A stretch of DNA of 64,000 nucleotides from Cupriavidus basilensis OR16 (GTDB taxonomy: Bacteria > Pseudomonadota > Gammaproteobacteria > Burkholderiales > Burkholderiaceae). The notes beneath the pieces are model-generated. The model was not told the DNA's origin, made no database searches, and was given only the letters and a program-made list of their open reading frames with translations. The first letter of the stretch is position 1; every line of letters begins with the position of its first letter. Below, piece after piece: positions 10,892 to 18,894 of this stretch. Location of the stretch: NCBI RefSeq assembly GCF_000243095.1, contig NZ_AHJE01000045.1:1-64000 (forward strand), written 5' to 3'. The position numbers were made by a program, and so were the translations under genes.

Positions 10892-11965
10892 TCAGAAGCG
10901 GTGACGCACGCCCACGCCAAAGCTGTCGCCGTGCGACTGGGCGCTCAGCTTGTCGTAGAAGTACGCGGCATACACGTCGGTGCGCTTGGACAGGTTGTAG
11001 TCATAGGCGAGGCCGGCCGTGTTGCGCTTGAAGTCCGCGACACTGTTCTTGGTCTTGTCGTAGGCATAAGAGACCAGCACGTTGCCGTTACCCACCGGGA
11101 TCGAGGCGCCGACCTGGCCGTTGGTGTGCTTGATGTCGCCCGTGGCGCTGTTGACGTCGCTCTTGATGTACTGGCCCTGCGCGAACAGCTTGACCACCTT
11201 GAAGTCGTAGCTCACACCGACCTGCACGGCGTTCTGCTTGTCGAAGCCAGCCAGCGCCGTGGGCGAGGTCACGTCGCCCGGGGTGCTGTTGAACTTGACC
11301 TGCTGGAAGGCGACGGTGGCGCCGAAGTTGCCGTTGAAGTAGAGCACGTTGCCGCCCCACTTGTTCTTGCCCACGCTGCCTGCCTGCTCGCCGAACGAGT
11401 AGATTGCATTGGCGGTCAGGCCGCTAAAGTTCGGCGTGGAATAGACCACCGAATTGCTCCAGCCCGAGTCGCCGATGATGCCCGGGTCGTACACGCGGCC
11501 ATTGCTGGCCGAGAAGTAGGTGTGGAAGATCGCCGGCGAGAACACATAGGAGTCGACCAGCGGGTTGAACAGGATGGTCGAGATGAAGTAGGGCGTGGTG
11601 TTGCGGCCGAGCTTCACCGTGCCGAGCGTCGCGCTCTGCAGGCCGACGTAGGCGTTGCGGGTGAACAGCGCGTCGCCGTCGAAGCGGCCCTGCTTGCCGG
11701 TATCCGGGCGCAGGAAGCCGTTCAGGTCGAAGATGGCCTTCAGGCCGGTGCCCAGATCCTCGCTCCCCTTGATGCCGAAGTACGAGGTTTGCATGCCGCC
11801 GCTGTTGACGCCATAGGCGCGGTCAGCGCCGCCGGCCTTGGTGGCGCCGACATAGGCGTCGACCATCCCGTAAAGCGTGACGCTGGATTGCGCCATGGCA
11901 TTGCCGCAGATCAAGGCTGCGGCCATGACTGCCAGTTTCACGACCGGCTTGAACGTTTGTTGCAT
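10892..11965 (-). CDS. Gram-negative porin
   Basis: A 357-residue outer-membrane porin of the Burkholderiales type (porin_4 / OmpC-like), a trimeric 16-strand barrel for passive solute diffusion. The start MQQTFKPVVKLAVMAAALICGNAMAQ is a signal peptide cleaved after AMA, followed by SSVTLYGMVDAYVG, the family hallmark. The protein ends in VGVRHRF, with the terminal Phe needed for barrel insertion. The second Met (11965) is chosen over 11977 because it starts the signal peptide directly. A 379-bp gene-free region lies upstream. Substrate cannot be told from sequence. Confidence 0.9.
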   Translation of the reverse strand: MQQTFKPVVKLAVMAAALICGNAMAQSSVTLYGMVDAYVGATKAGGADRAYGVNSGGMQTSYFGIKGSEDLGTGLKAIFDLNGFLRPDTGKQGRFDGDALFTRNAYVGLQSATLGTVKLGRNTTPYFISTILFNPLVDSYVFSPAIFHTYFSASNGRVYDPGIIGDSGWSNSVVYSTPNFSGLTANAIYSFGEQAGSVGKNKWGGNVLYFNGNFGATVAFQQVKFNSTPGDVTSPTALAGFDKQNAVQVGVSYDFKVVKLFAQGQYIKSDVNSATGDIKHTNGQVGASIPVGNGNVLVSYAYDKTKNSVADFKRNTAGLAYDYNLSKRTDVYAAYFYDKLSAQSHGDSFGVGVRHRF

Positions 11966-11977
11966 AAAGACCTCCAT

Positions 11978-12356
11978 GGTTGACCCCGTTTTCTATCGTT
12001 GCTGGCTCTGTCGCATTCGTGGGGCACGACAACGCCCCTCCGGGGACAAGCCCCGGTTAATTAAAAACGCTTGCTCTTGAAATGCCTGGCGCAGGGATGC
12101 GCCGGTACCCTAGCGCCGCTGGCTCATGCTTGCTGCGCAGCGCACATGCGCGGCCACCACCTGCCAGAAGGCGGCTTCAACCTGGGCGAGGATGGCGGGA
12201 TCGTTGATTCTCATCTTGCTTTCGTGGGTATCCGGAACTGCGCGGTGAAATTGCTTGGCATGACTGCGATGGATGCAGTTTGCGGCAATTCGATTGCATA
12301 CAACCAGCACTTATTTCTTCTCATGGCGCGCGCAAATTGTGTGCACTCGCCACGCA
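11978..12356. other. Gene-free interval upstream of porin
   Basis: No convincing gene. It holds the porin upstream region on the minus strand, a small GC-rich hairpin (CCGGGG-ACAAG-CCCCGG near 12037) and, at 12301-12350, one copy of an imperfect 50-bp repeat whose second copy is at 14610-14659. Confidence 0.5.
12301..12350 (+). repeat. Imperfect 50-bp direct repeat, copy A
   Basis: Begins CAACCAGCAC, then TCTCATGGCG and a GTGTGC-rich end; matches copy B (14610-14659) at roughly three quarters of positions. It lies between the LysR gene and the porin. Confidence 0.55.
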
Positions 12357-13280
12357 TCAGGCGGCCTGGGCCAACGGCTGGTGCAGGCCGGTCAGCGCGG
12401 CCTTCAGATGCTCGGCAAATGCCGCCGCCGCCGGTGGCAGGCTGCGGCCCTTGCGGGCGCCCAGCACCAGCCGGCCGCCGCACAGCTCGGGGTCGGACAG
12501 GGGCACGGCAATCAGCGTGCCCTGGCGCGTCTCGCGCAGCGTGCCGGCCTGGAACTGGAAGCAGATCGCCCCGGTCTGGCGCGCAAAGCTCTTCAGCATC
12601 TCCACCGTGGTGGCCTCCAGCATGACCCGCAACGACAAGCGATTGCGCGCGCAGATCGCCTCGATCAGCCGCCTGCTGCCAAAACTCTCCGGCCCGAGGG
12701 CGACGGGATAAGGCTGGCAGTCGGATAAGCGCAGCGTGTGCCGGCCGGCCAGCGGATGGTCCGGGCGCATCATCGCGCAGAAGGGCTGCGCGGACACTGC
12801 CAGTTCGTGCAGGAAGGCCGTGGGCGGCGGGTCGTGCGCCAGCAGCAGGTCGGCCTCGTCCTCCTTGAGCGCGGCCAGCAGGTCGCCGGAGTTGCCCACC
12901 GTCACACGAAACTGCACGCCGCGATGGGTGGACTGGTAACGGCCGATGACTTCTGGCAGGAAATCGGTAGCGACCGATTCCACGGTCGCCATGCGCACGG
13001 TGCCCCGCACCAGCCCGCGCAACTGCTCCATTTGCGCGGCGGCCGAGTCGAGATCGGCCAAGCTGCGGCGCACGGTAGCGATCAGCACCTCGCCGGCGGC
13101 GGTCAGCCGCACGCCGCGAGGCAGGCGCTCGAACAACGCCGTGCCGATATCCTGCTCCACCTCCAGGATCTTTCGGTTGAGCGCGGTGGAGGCGACGTGG
13201 AGTTGCTCGGCGGCCTTGCGGATCGACCCATGGCGGGCCACGGCGTCAAGATAGAGATAGAGGCGAGGCGGGTGGAGCAT
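12357..13280 (-). CDS. LysR-family transcriptional regulator
   Basis: A 307-residue LysR-type regulator. The N-terminal winged helix-turn-helix spans about residues 3-62 (YLDAVARHGSIRKAAEQLHVASTALNRKI…), followed by a linker helix and a periplasmic-binding-like effector domain from about residue 90. It is encoded 69 bp downstream of the end of an FAD monooxygenase gene on the same strand, so it probably responds to that enzyme's substrate or controls it. Its upstream region holds a large nested inverted repeat (13284-13345). The inducer is unknown. Confidence 0.85.
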   Translation of the reverse strand: MLHPPRLYLYLDAVARHGSIRKAAEQLHVASTALNRKILEVEQDIGTALFERLPRGVRLTAAGEVLIATVRRSLADLDSAAAQMEQLRGLVRGTVRMATVESVATDFLPEVIGRYQSTHRGVQFRVTVGNSGDLLAALKEDEADLLLAHDPPPTAFLHELAVSAQPFCAMMRPDHPLAGRHTLRLSDCQPYPVALGPESFGSRRLIEAICARNRLSLRVMLEATTVEMLKSFARQTGAICFQFQAGTLRETRQGTLIAVPLSDPELCGGRLVLGARKGRSLPPAAAAFAEHLKAALTGLHQPLAQAA

Positions 13281-13283
13281 GGC

Positions 13284-13345
13284 GGCGTGCGCTCGGGCGC
13301 TAGTGAGAACGATCCGCTCTCACTAGCAAGGATCGTGCGCACGCC
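13284..13345. promoter_or_regulatory. Nested inverted repeat before the LysR gene
   Basis: Outer arms GGCGTGCGC / GCGCACGCC (13284-13292, 13337-13345) enclose inner arms GCTAGTGAGA / TCTCACTAGC (13299-13308, 13318-13327). It may be a terminator for the monooxygenase transcript, which shares the strand, or a LysR operator; no T run follows on the minus strand. Confidence 0.6.
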
Positions 13346-13349
13346 GAGG

Positions 13350-14579
13350 CTACGCGGGCAGCCCGGTCCCGGCGCCAGGACCGACGCCATGGCGGGGCAG
13401 CGCGACCTGGCAGTAGAGCTGGCGCAGCGCGGCCAGCGCCGACGCCCGTTCTTGCTCCGTGGCGCCGCCCAGCATCAGGCCCGCGGCGTGCGGGGCGACC
13501 GACATCACAAAGCGCAGGCGTTCAAGCCGGGCGGCTTCAAACGTTGCCAGCCACGCGCGCGGGCTGGTCTCGCCCCCGGCCAGCGAGGTGGCAATCAGCT
13601 CGGCGGCGCTGCAGGCGTCCTCGATCGCCTGCGCCACGCCCTGGCCCAAGGGCGGCGCCATGGCGTGGGCGCTGTCGCCCAGGTACATCACCTGCGCCCG
13701 CGGCTCGGCAAAGCGGATGCCGGGTGCTTGCATGCGGTACCAGCAGATGGCATCCACATTGGCGCAGAGCGTATCAATCAGCCAGCCTGCCTGCGGCCCC
13801 GGCCTGGCGTGCGTGGGCGTGTAGGCAGCGCGCAGCGCCTGCGGGCCGATGCCCACGTGCGGCGTTGCGTTGTCGGGGCGGAGCGGCAGGCTGCCGGCGA
13901 TATTGATCTGCCCGTGCGGCAAGCGGAAGGCCAGCAAGCGGTTGGGGCCGTTGCACCATTGCTCGTAGTCGTCGATCCGGCCGGCCCCGGCGTCGGGCAC
14001 CAGCAGGCGCAATAGCAGGGCACCAACCTGGTGCACTTCCGGCTGGCCGCCAAACGCGCTCCGGATGGGAGAGTCACGGCCATCGGCCGCGATCAGCAGG
14101 TCGATATCGTCAAGCCGGCATTGGCGGCCATCCTGTTCCCAGACCACATAGCTGCGCGCCGGATCCTGCGGGCTGGCCCCGCACTCAAGCAGCTTGCAAC
14201 GATAGCGGATGGTGCCCGCGGCGGCCCCGCGCAGCACGCGGTACAGCGTGGCGCGCAGGATGCGCACGCCGCCGTGATCCGCCACGCGCGTCAGCGGCAG
14301 GTCCAGCAGCACTTCGCCGCTGCACAGCGACACACGCCAGTGATCCCAGGGCAGGCCAGCCTCGCCGATGGCGCTGGCCAGCAGCGGATCGCGCAGGTGC
14401 AAGGCCTTGATGGCGTTCGGGCCGATCACCAGCCCGGCGCTGGCATGGTCATCCGGCGCAACCTGCTCCAGGCAGGTGACCTCAAGGCCGGCTTGCCTGG
14501 CCAGCGCGCGGGCCATGATGCTGCCGGCCACGCCGGCACCGACGATGACAATGCGTTGGGTGGGGGTCCTGGGCGTCAT
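13350..14579 (-). CDS. FAD-dependent monooxygenase (PHBH fold)
   Basis: A 409-residue class A flavoprotein monooxygenase. RIVIVGAGVAGSIMARALA near residue 9 is the GxGxxG dinucleotide-binding motif. The DG-type motif is LLIAADGRDSPIRSAFG, and YLGDSAHAMAPPLGQGVAQAIEDA near residue 300 is the FAD-ribityl-binding GD motif. Such enzymes hydroxylate aromatic or related ring substrates with NAD(P)H and O2; the substrate here is not evident. The open frame extends far upstream, but the Rossmann fold begins directly after the Met at 14579. A LysR gene follows on the same strand. Upstream, 30-80 bp before the start, is copy B of the 50-bp repeat. Confidence 0.8.
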   Translation of the reverse strand: MTPRTPTQRIVIVGAGVAGSIMARALARQAGLEVTCLEQVAPDDHASAGLVIGPNAIKALHLRDPLLASAIGEAGLPWDHWRVSLCSGEVLLDLPLTRVADHGGVRILRATLYRVLRGAAAGTIRYRCKLLECGASPQDPARSYVVWEQDGRQCRLDDIDLLIAADGRDSPIRSAFGGQPEVHQVGALLLRLLVPDAGAGRIDDYEQWCNGPNRLLAFRLPHGQINIAGSLPLRPDNATPHVGIGPQALRAAYTPTHARPGPQAGWLIDTLCANVDAICWYRMQAPGIRFAEPRAQVMYLGDSAHAMAPPLGQGVAQAIEDACSAAELIATSLAGGETSPRAWLATFEAARLERLRFVMSVAPHAAGLMLGGATEQERASALAALRQLYCQVALPRHGVGPGAGTGLPA

Positions 14580-14609
14580 GGGCGCCAGTGTGCGCAAAAG
14601 CACCGCACG

Positions 14610-14659
14610 CAACCAGCACCGATTTGGTCTCATGGCGAGCGCGCAATGTGTGCGCTCGG
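14610..14659 (+). repeat. Imperfect 50-bp direct repeat, copy B
   Basis: Begins CAACCAGCAC with TCTCATGGCG in the middle, as in copy A at 12301-12350. It sits in the upstream region of the FAD monooxygenase, so it may be a shared regulatory element rather than a mobile relic. Confidence 0.55.
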
Positions 14660-14698
14660 CGGGCGGGGCCTGATGTCGCCCCGCCGGGCCCCGGCACC

Positions 14699-15784
14699 TT
14701 AGGGCACGACCGACAGGAACAGGTACGCCGCCAGGATGACCAGGTGCACCACGCCTTGCAGCATGGTCGTGCGCCCCGAGTGCAGCGTCAGCGTGCTGAC
14801 CAGCAAGGTCAATGCAAGCAGCACGGTTTCCGTCGGGCCCAGGCCCAGCGTCAGCGGCTTGCCTACCGCGATAAAGACCGCGGCCACGGTGGGAATGGTC
14901 AGCCCGATGCTGGCCAGCGCGGAACCCAGCGCCAGGTTCATGCTGGTCTGCAGGCGGTCGGCGCGCGCGGCGCGCAACGCGGCCAGGCCCTCGGGCAGCA
15001 GCACCAGCGCGGCAATCACGATGCCAACCACGGCCGGCGGGGCGCCGGCACTCGCTACCGCGGCTTCCACCGTGGGCGACAGCAGCTTGGCCAGGCCAAC
15101 CACCGCCACCAGGCACACCAGCAGCATGCCGCCGCTGGCGAGCGCGATCTTCACGGGCGGCGGCGGCGCGTGCACGCTCTCGTCCGAGGTGCCTTCCACC
15201 AGGAAGTAGTCCCGATGGCGCACCGTCTGCACAAACACAAAGCTGCCGTAGAGCACCAGCGAGGCAATGCCAGCAAAGGCCAGTTGCGATTGCGACAGCA
15301 CCGGCCCGGGGATTGCGCTCGTGTAGTTAGGCAGCACCATGGTGAGCACGGCAAGGGCGGCCAGCACGGCCAGCGCGGCAGTGGCGCCCGGCGCCTGGAA
15401 AGCCTGCTCGCGATGGCGCAGGCCACCCACCAACAGGCAAATCCCCACGATGCCGTTGCACACCAGCATGGCCGCGGCAAACACGGTATCGCGCGCCAGC
15501 CCGGCCTTCTCGGGGCCAGCGGACAGCATCACGGAAACGATCAGCGCCACTTCGATCACGGTCACGGCAATCGCCAGCACCAGCGTGCCAAAGGGCTCGC
15601 CCACCTTATGCGCGACCACCTCGGCGTGGTGCACCGCCGCAAACACCGAGCCCGCGAGGGCCAGGCCGGCCAGCACCAGCAGCAGCGCCTGACCGGGCGC
15701 CGCCATGCCTGCCCCGAGGATGGCCCAGGCTGCCAGCGGCAGCCATAAGGTCCAGGCAGGCAATTTGTTCGACGTCAATGGCAT
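14699..15784 (-). CDS. chaA: Calcium/proton antiporter, ChaA-like
   Basis: A 361-residue inner-membrane cation antiporter of the CaCA superfamily. The two repeat halves carry the acidic alpha motifs: GEPFGTLVLAIAVTVIEVAL near residue 62 and LLPEGLAALRAA near residue 248, each with the Glu that coordinates the cation. About eleven hydrophobic segments are visible. A hydrophilic loop around residues 190-210 separates the halves. ChaA exports Ca2+ (and Na+/K+ at alkaline pH) in exchange for protons. It is divergent from osmC across a 457-bp interval. Confidence 0.85.
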   Translation of the reverse strand: MPLTSNKLPAWTLWLPLAAWAILGAGMAAPGQALLLVLAGLALAGSVFAAVHHAEVVAHKVGEPFGTLVLAIAVTVIEVALIVSVMLSAGPEKAGLARDTVFAAAMLVCNGIVGICLLVGGLRHREQAFQAPGATAALAVLAALAVLTMVLPNYTSAIPGPVLSQSQLAFAGIASLVLYGSFVFVQTVRHRDYFLVEGTSDESVHAPPPPVKIALASGGMLLVCLVAVVGLAKLLSPTVEAAVASAGAPPAVVGIVIAALVLLPEGLAALRAARADRLQTSMNLALGSALASIGLTIPTVAAVFIAVGKPLTLGLGPTETVLLALTLLVSTLTLHSGRTTMLQGVVHLVILAAYLFLSVVP

Positions 15785-16241
15785 CCGTTCTCCCTTTCTA
15801 ATAAATGAAATATCTGGTTTCTACTTGATTGTGATGGGTACAGCGCGTCAGGACCGACGAGAAAGTGCCGCCGCGCGGCAGGCTTGCTGGCCGTTTTCCG
15901 CTTGGCATCCTATTGTGGTTCAACTTGTGGCGGCAGCATCCGCTCTGGCGGCATCGCGCAAGTAAGGCAGTCGCATCCGGGTTCGGTTCCCTGGAATTCG
16001 CACAAATTGCGAGAAATTGATGGTGGATTTGCTGGAGTTGGATGGAATTTCGAGGTTTTGTCCTAAGTTTTGGAGGCCGTTGAGCCAGAAGCATTGAACG
16101 CGTGGGGCCATTCCTGGGCCATTCCCAAGCCATTCCAGCGCCGTACCAGAGCCACACAAGCATCTCCGGACGAGCAGCAAGCGTCCGTTTACCGGCACGG
16201 CGAGCGCCGCGCCTTCCCCGTTTCGACCAAGGAGAACGCTC
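15785..16241. other. Divergent intergenic region chaA / osmC
   Basis: No gene recognised. Short frames here lack family signals and ribosome-binding sites. A minor CCATTCC-rich repeat lies around 16108-16137. The interval should hold both divergent promoters, but no strong -35/-10 pair is seen. Confidence 0.4.
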
Positions 16242-16667
16242 ATGAAGAAGTACGGATCGGCTAAATGGCAAGGCGGCATCAAGGACGGCCAGGGCAGCAT
16301 CTCGGCGGAGAGCGGCGTGCTCAAGGATGCGCCCTACGGCTTCAAGGCCCGCTTCGAGGGCGGGCCCGGCACCAACCCCGAAGAACTTATCGGGGCGGCC
16401 CATGCGGGGTGCTTCTCCATGGCGCTGTCCTTGATCCTGGGCGAGGCCAAGATGGTCGCCGAGAGCATTGCCACCAAGGCCACGGTCACGCTCGACAAGG
16501 ACGGTGGCGGCTTCACCATCACTGCCGTGCACCTGGACGTGACGGTGCGCGTGCCCGGGGCCGACAAGGCGGCGGTAGAGCAATGCCTGCTAGGGGCCAA
16601 GGCCGGCTGCCCGGTGTCGAAGCTGCTTAAGGCGGAGATCACCATGGAGGCCAAGGTGGAAACCTGA
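16242..16667 (+). CDS. osmC: OsmC-family peroxiredoxin
   Basis: A 141-residue OsmC-type thiol peroxidase that reduces organic hydroperoxides in the cytoplasm. The two catalytic cysteines are in HAGCFSMALS near residue 57 and AGCPVSKLL near residue 122, with GTNPEELIGAAHAGC typical of the OsmC rather than the Ohr branch. An AAGGAG box precedes the ATG by about 7 nt. Length matches the family. Confidence 0.92.
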   Translation: MKKYGSAKWQGGIKDGQGSISAESGVLKDAPYGFKARFEGGPGTNPEELIGAAHAGCFSMALSLILGEAKMVAESIATKATVTLDKDGGGFTITAVHLDVTVRVPGADKAAVEQCLLGAKAGCPVSKLLKAEITMEAKVET

Positions 16668-16848
16668 TCCGGCGCACGGCGCGCGTAGACCCCGGGCCCG
16701 CATCCGGTCATTAGGTCGGGCGCGGCCATCCTGGCTACCTATAATGAAGATTCGCCGTCCCGCGCCGCACCTGGCGCGGGACCGCGCGGGCGTTCAACGG
16801 ACTGAACGCGTCTCCTATATCCAGACCTTCCAAGATAAGGCAGACATC

Positions 16849-17580
16849 ATGCATAGCAGTGAAGCAGTCCTGACTCAGGCTAGGGCGGCCATCGCCCACG
16901 TGCCTTTCCACAGCCATTCCATCCATCCCACCATCCACCTGCGCCTGAGCGACGGCGCGCTGATTCTCGAAGGCGAAGTCCCCGATATTGTCGACAAGAG
17001 CCGCGTTGCCGCGTCGGTACGCCGTGTCGACGGTGTGTCCGCGGTGATCGATCACCTGCGCGTTGCCGATGGCGGCGCGGCGGTGGGTGACAGCGAACTG
17101 CGCAATTCGGTCTGCGTACGGCTGCTGCAGGCGATCGACTTCCGCAATTGCCGCATCTGTGCCCATACCAAGGGGCGGATCGAACCCGTGCGCGAAGCCG
17201 TTGGCGAGTCCAGCGGCGAGATCGCCGTCGAGGTCGTCGACGGCGTGGTGACCCTGCGCGGCCACGTGATCAGCCTGTCGCACATGCGTTTGGCGGGCGT
17301 GCTGGCGTGGTGGTCGCGCGGTTGCCGCTGCGTGGTCAACGAGCTGGTAGTGGCCCCGGCCGAGACCGACCGCGACGACGAAGTCACGGAAGCGCTGAAG
17401 CTGGTGCTGGAGACCGACCAGTTCGTCGACGCCGATCGCATCCGCGTGCAGACCAAGGACCGCGTGGTCACGCTCGAAGGCTATGCCGCCACCGAAGCCG
17501 GCAAACGCCAGGCCGAGCGCGATGCCTGGTACGTGCATGGCGTCGAGGACGTGGTCAACCGCATCGTGCTGAGCAACTAA
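16849..17580 (+). CDS. BON-domain protein (three BON repeats)
   Basis: A 243-residue protein with three BON (OsmY/nodulation) modules at about residues 20-80, 110-175 and 185-243. Each has the pattern of a hydrophobic strand, a Gly turn and a closing V(N/D)RI or VVNEL segment (for example VVTLRGHVISLS and VVTLEGYAATEAG). BON domains are thought to bind phospholipid or stabilise membranes under osmotic stress. There is no obvious signal peptide. The longer frame from 16744 begins inside a TATAAT sequence, so the ATG at 16849 with AAGG 8 nt upstream is preferred. Confidence 0.8.
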   Translation: MHSSEAVLTQARAAIAHVPFHSHSIHPTIHLRLSDGALILEGEVPDIVDKSRVAASVRRVDGVSAVIDHLRVADGGAAVGDSELRNSVCVRLLQAIDFRNCRICAHTKGRIEPVREAVGESSGEIAVEVVDGVVTLRGHVISLSHMRLAGVLAWWSRGCRCVVNELVVAPAETDRDDEVTEALKLVLETDQFVDADRIRVQTKDRVVTLEGYAATEAGKRQAERDAWYVHGVEDVVNRIVLSN

Positions 17581-17640
17581 GACCAAGCGCCACTGCCAAG
17601 GCGGGTTCGCAAGTTTGCAAGTTCAGAGAGCTGGATCGGA

Positions 17641-18786
17641 TCATGCCGTGCCCGCGGGGCGCGGCATGTCCTCCACGCGCCAGTAGCGCCGCTGCGAGCG
17701 CAGCGCAAAGCGCGCCCGGTAGCTCGACATCGACATCCCCGTGGCACGCTGGAACAGCCGCCTGAACGCCGCCGCGTCACTGTAGCCGCAGGCTTCGGCC
17801 ACGGCCTGCGAGCCATGCAGCGTCACCTCCAGCAGGGTCTTGGCACGCTCCACGCGCAGCCCGTGCAGGTATTCCAGCGGCGTCATGCCGCTGACCTGCC
17901 GGAAATGCCGCAGCAAGGTCCGCTCGCTCACGGCGGCCGCTTGCGCCACCAGCGCCAGCCGGTACGGCGCATCGACGTTCGCCTGCAGCCACTGCATGGC
18001 GCGGTAGACGGGGCTGTCGGCGGTTTTGCTGAGCCAGCGCTGCGACACCAGCTCCGGCGTGAGCTGCTGGCGCTCCGCCTGGTACAGCAGCATGCGCGAG
18101 CAGGTCTGCGCCAGGTCCGGGTCATGCAGGTGCCCCAGCACGCGCAGCATGAACTCCGTTTGCAGCGCCGGCGCCACGCAGCCAAACACGCGCTGATGCA
18201 AGCCCATGGGCTCGCTGGCGGAAAAATCGCAGCGCGGATAGCGCTTGGCCATCCAGCTCTGGAAGGTCCACGGCGCACCCATGCGCGCGCCATCCAGCAG
18301 GCCAAGCTCCGCGGGAAAGGCGATGCCGCTCGCGCCCGCCGCGATCCATCCGCCCGCCTGCGCGTGCCGCTCCAGCAAGCGCAGGGCCTGGCCCGAGCCG
18401 CCCAGGATCTCGCCCAGGTGCGGGGCATTGCGCGCAAGCACGCCCGGCACCACCACCAGCGCATTGCCATCCTCCTTGGCGCGCCGCCGCCGCGCGGGTT
18501 CCAGCCCCAGGGCGGGCAGGGCCAGCGCGCGGCCTGAGGGGCCAATCACGGTCCAGCTCAGGTCGCGGTCCGCATCCGGGCGTTGCAGCCGGGCCACCCC
18601 GGCCGCGGCGCGCAGCACATCCAGCGCGCCGAACAGCATGCCCGGCATGGCCTGCGGCAACCACAGCAGACGCACATGCAGCGGCACGGGGCGGCTGGCG
18701 GCGGGCGGCTCGGGGCAGGGCGGTGGTGGTGGTGGTGGTGGCGGTGGCGGTAGTGGCGGAAGAGCGGGGCATGGCGGGATTGGCAT
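17641..18786 (-). CDS. AraC-family regulator with DJ-1/PfpI-like N-terminal domain (GlxA type)
   Basis: A 381-residue regulator. The N-terminal half resembles the GATase1/DJ-1-like domain of GlxA-type regulators (VRLLWLPQAMPGMLFGALDVLR…). The C-terminal half is the AraC double helix-turn-helix, with LALVAQAAAVSERTLLRHF and AVAEACGYSDAAAFRRLFQR. The start is uncertain: ATG at 18786 gives an N-terminal run of proline residues encoded by a GGT/GGC-rich triplet repeat, while a GTG just before RLLWLPQ would omit it. It is divergent from the M20 peptidase gene, with start codons about 110 bp apart, and may control it. Confidence 0.75.
   Translation of the reverse strand: MPIPPCPALPPLPPPPPPPPPPPCPEPPAASRPVPLHVRLLWLPQAMPGMLFGALDVLRAAAGVARLQRPDADRDLSWTVIGPSGRALALPALGLEPARRRRAKEDGNALVVVPGVLARNAPHLGEILGGSGQALRLLERHAQAGGWIAAGASGIAFPAELGLLDGARMGAPWTFQSWMAKRYPRCDFSASEPMGLHQRVFGCVAPALQTEFMLRVLGHLHDPDLAQTCSRMLLYQAERQQLTPELVSQRWLSKTADSPVYRAMQWLQANVDAPYRLALVAQAAAVSERTLLRHFRQVSGMTPLEYLHGLRVERAKTLLEVTLHGSQAVAEACGYSDAAAFRRLFQRATGMSMSSYRARFALRSQRRYWRVEDMPRPAGTA
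18720..18763 (+). repeat. GGT/GGC triplet repeat (poly-proline tract on minus strand)
   Basis: About 13 near-perfect GGT/GGC triplets encode a long proline run at the presumed N terminus of the AraC-family regulator. Triplet slippage would change its length without shifting the frame. Confidence 0.75.
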
Positions 18787-18894
18787 TCCGATTGGCGGGA
18801 TTGATCCTACCTTGCCGCGCGCGCAAGGGCTAGCATCGTCGCTCGGCGGGCAACCGCCCCAACCACAATAACGATGCAAGCAACAGGAGACTTC

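Noticed and set aside
10901..11983. 360-codon plus-strand frame opposite the porin
   Set aside because: Exact shadow of the porin gene; composition is an antisense artefact.
12738..14015. 425-codon plus-strand frame opposite the LysR and monooxygenase genes
   Set aside because: Crosses two real minus-strand genes and has no recognisable family.
14588..15748. 386-codon plus-strand frame opposite chaA
   Set aside because: Antisense of a clear membrane antiporter; His/Gln/Gly-rich low complexity.
15970..16000. GGGTTCGGTTCCC considered as a tRNA T-arm
   Set aside because: No acceptor, D or anticodon arms can be drawn around it.
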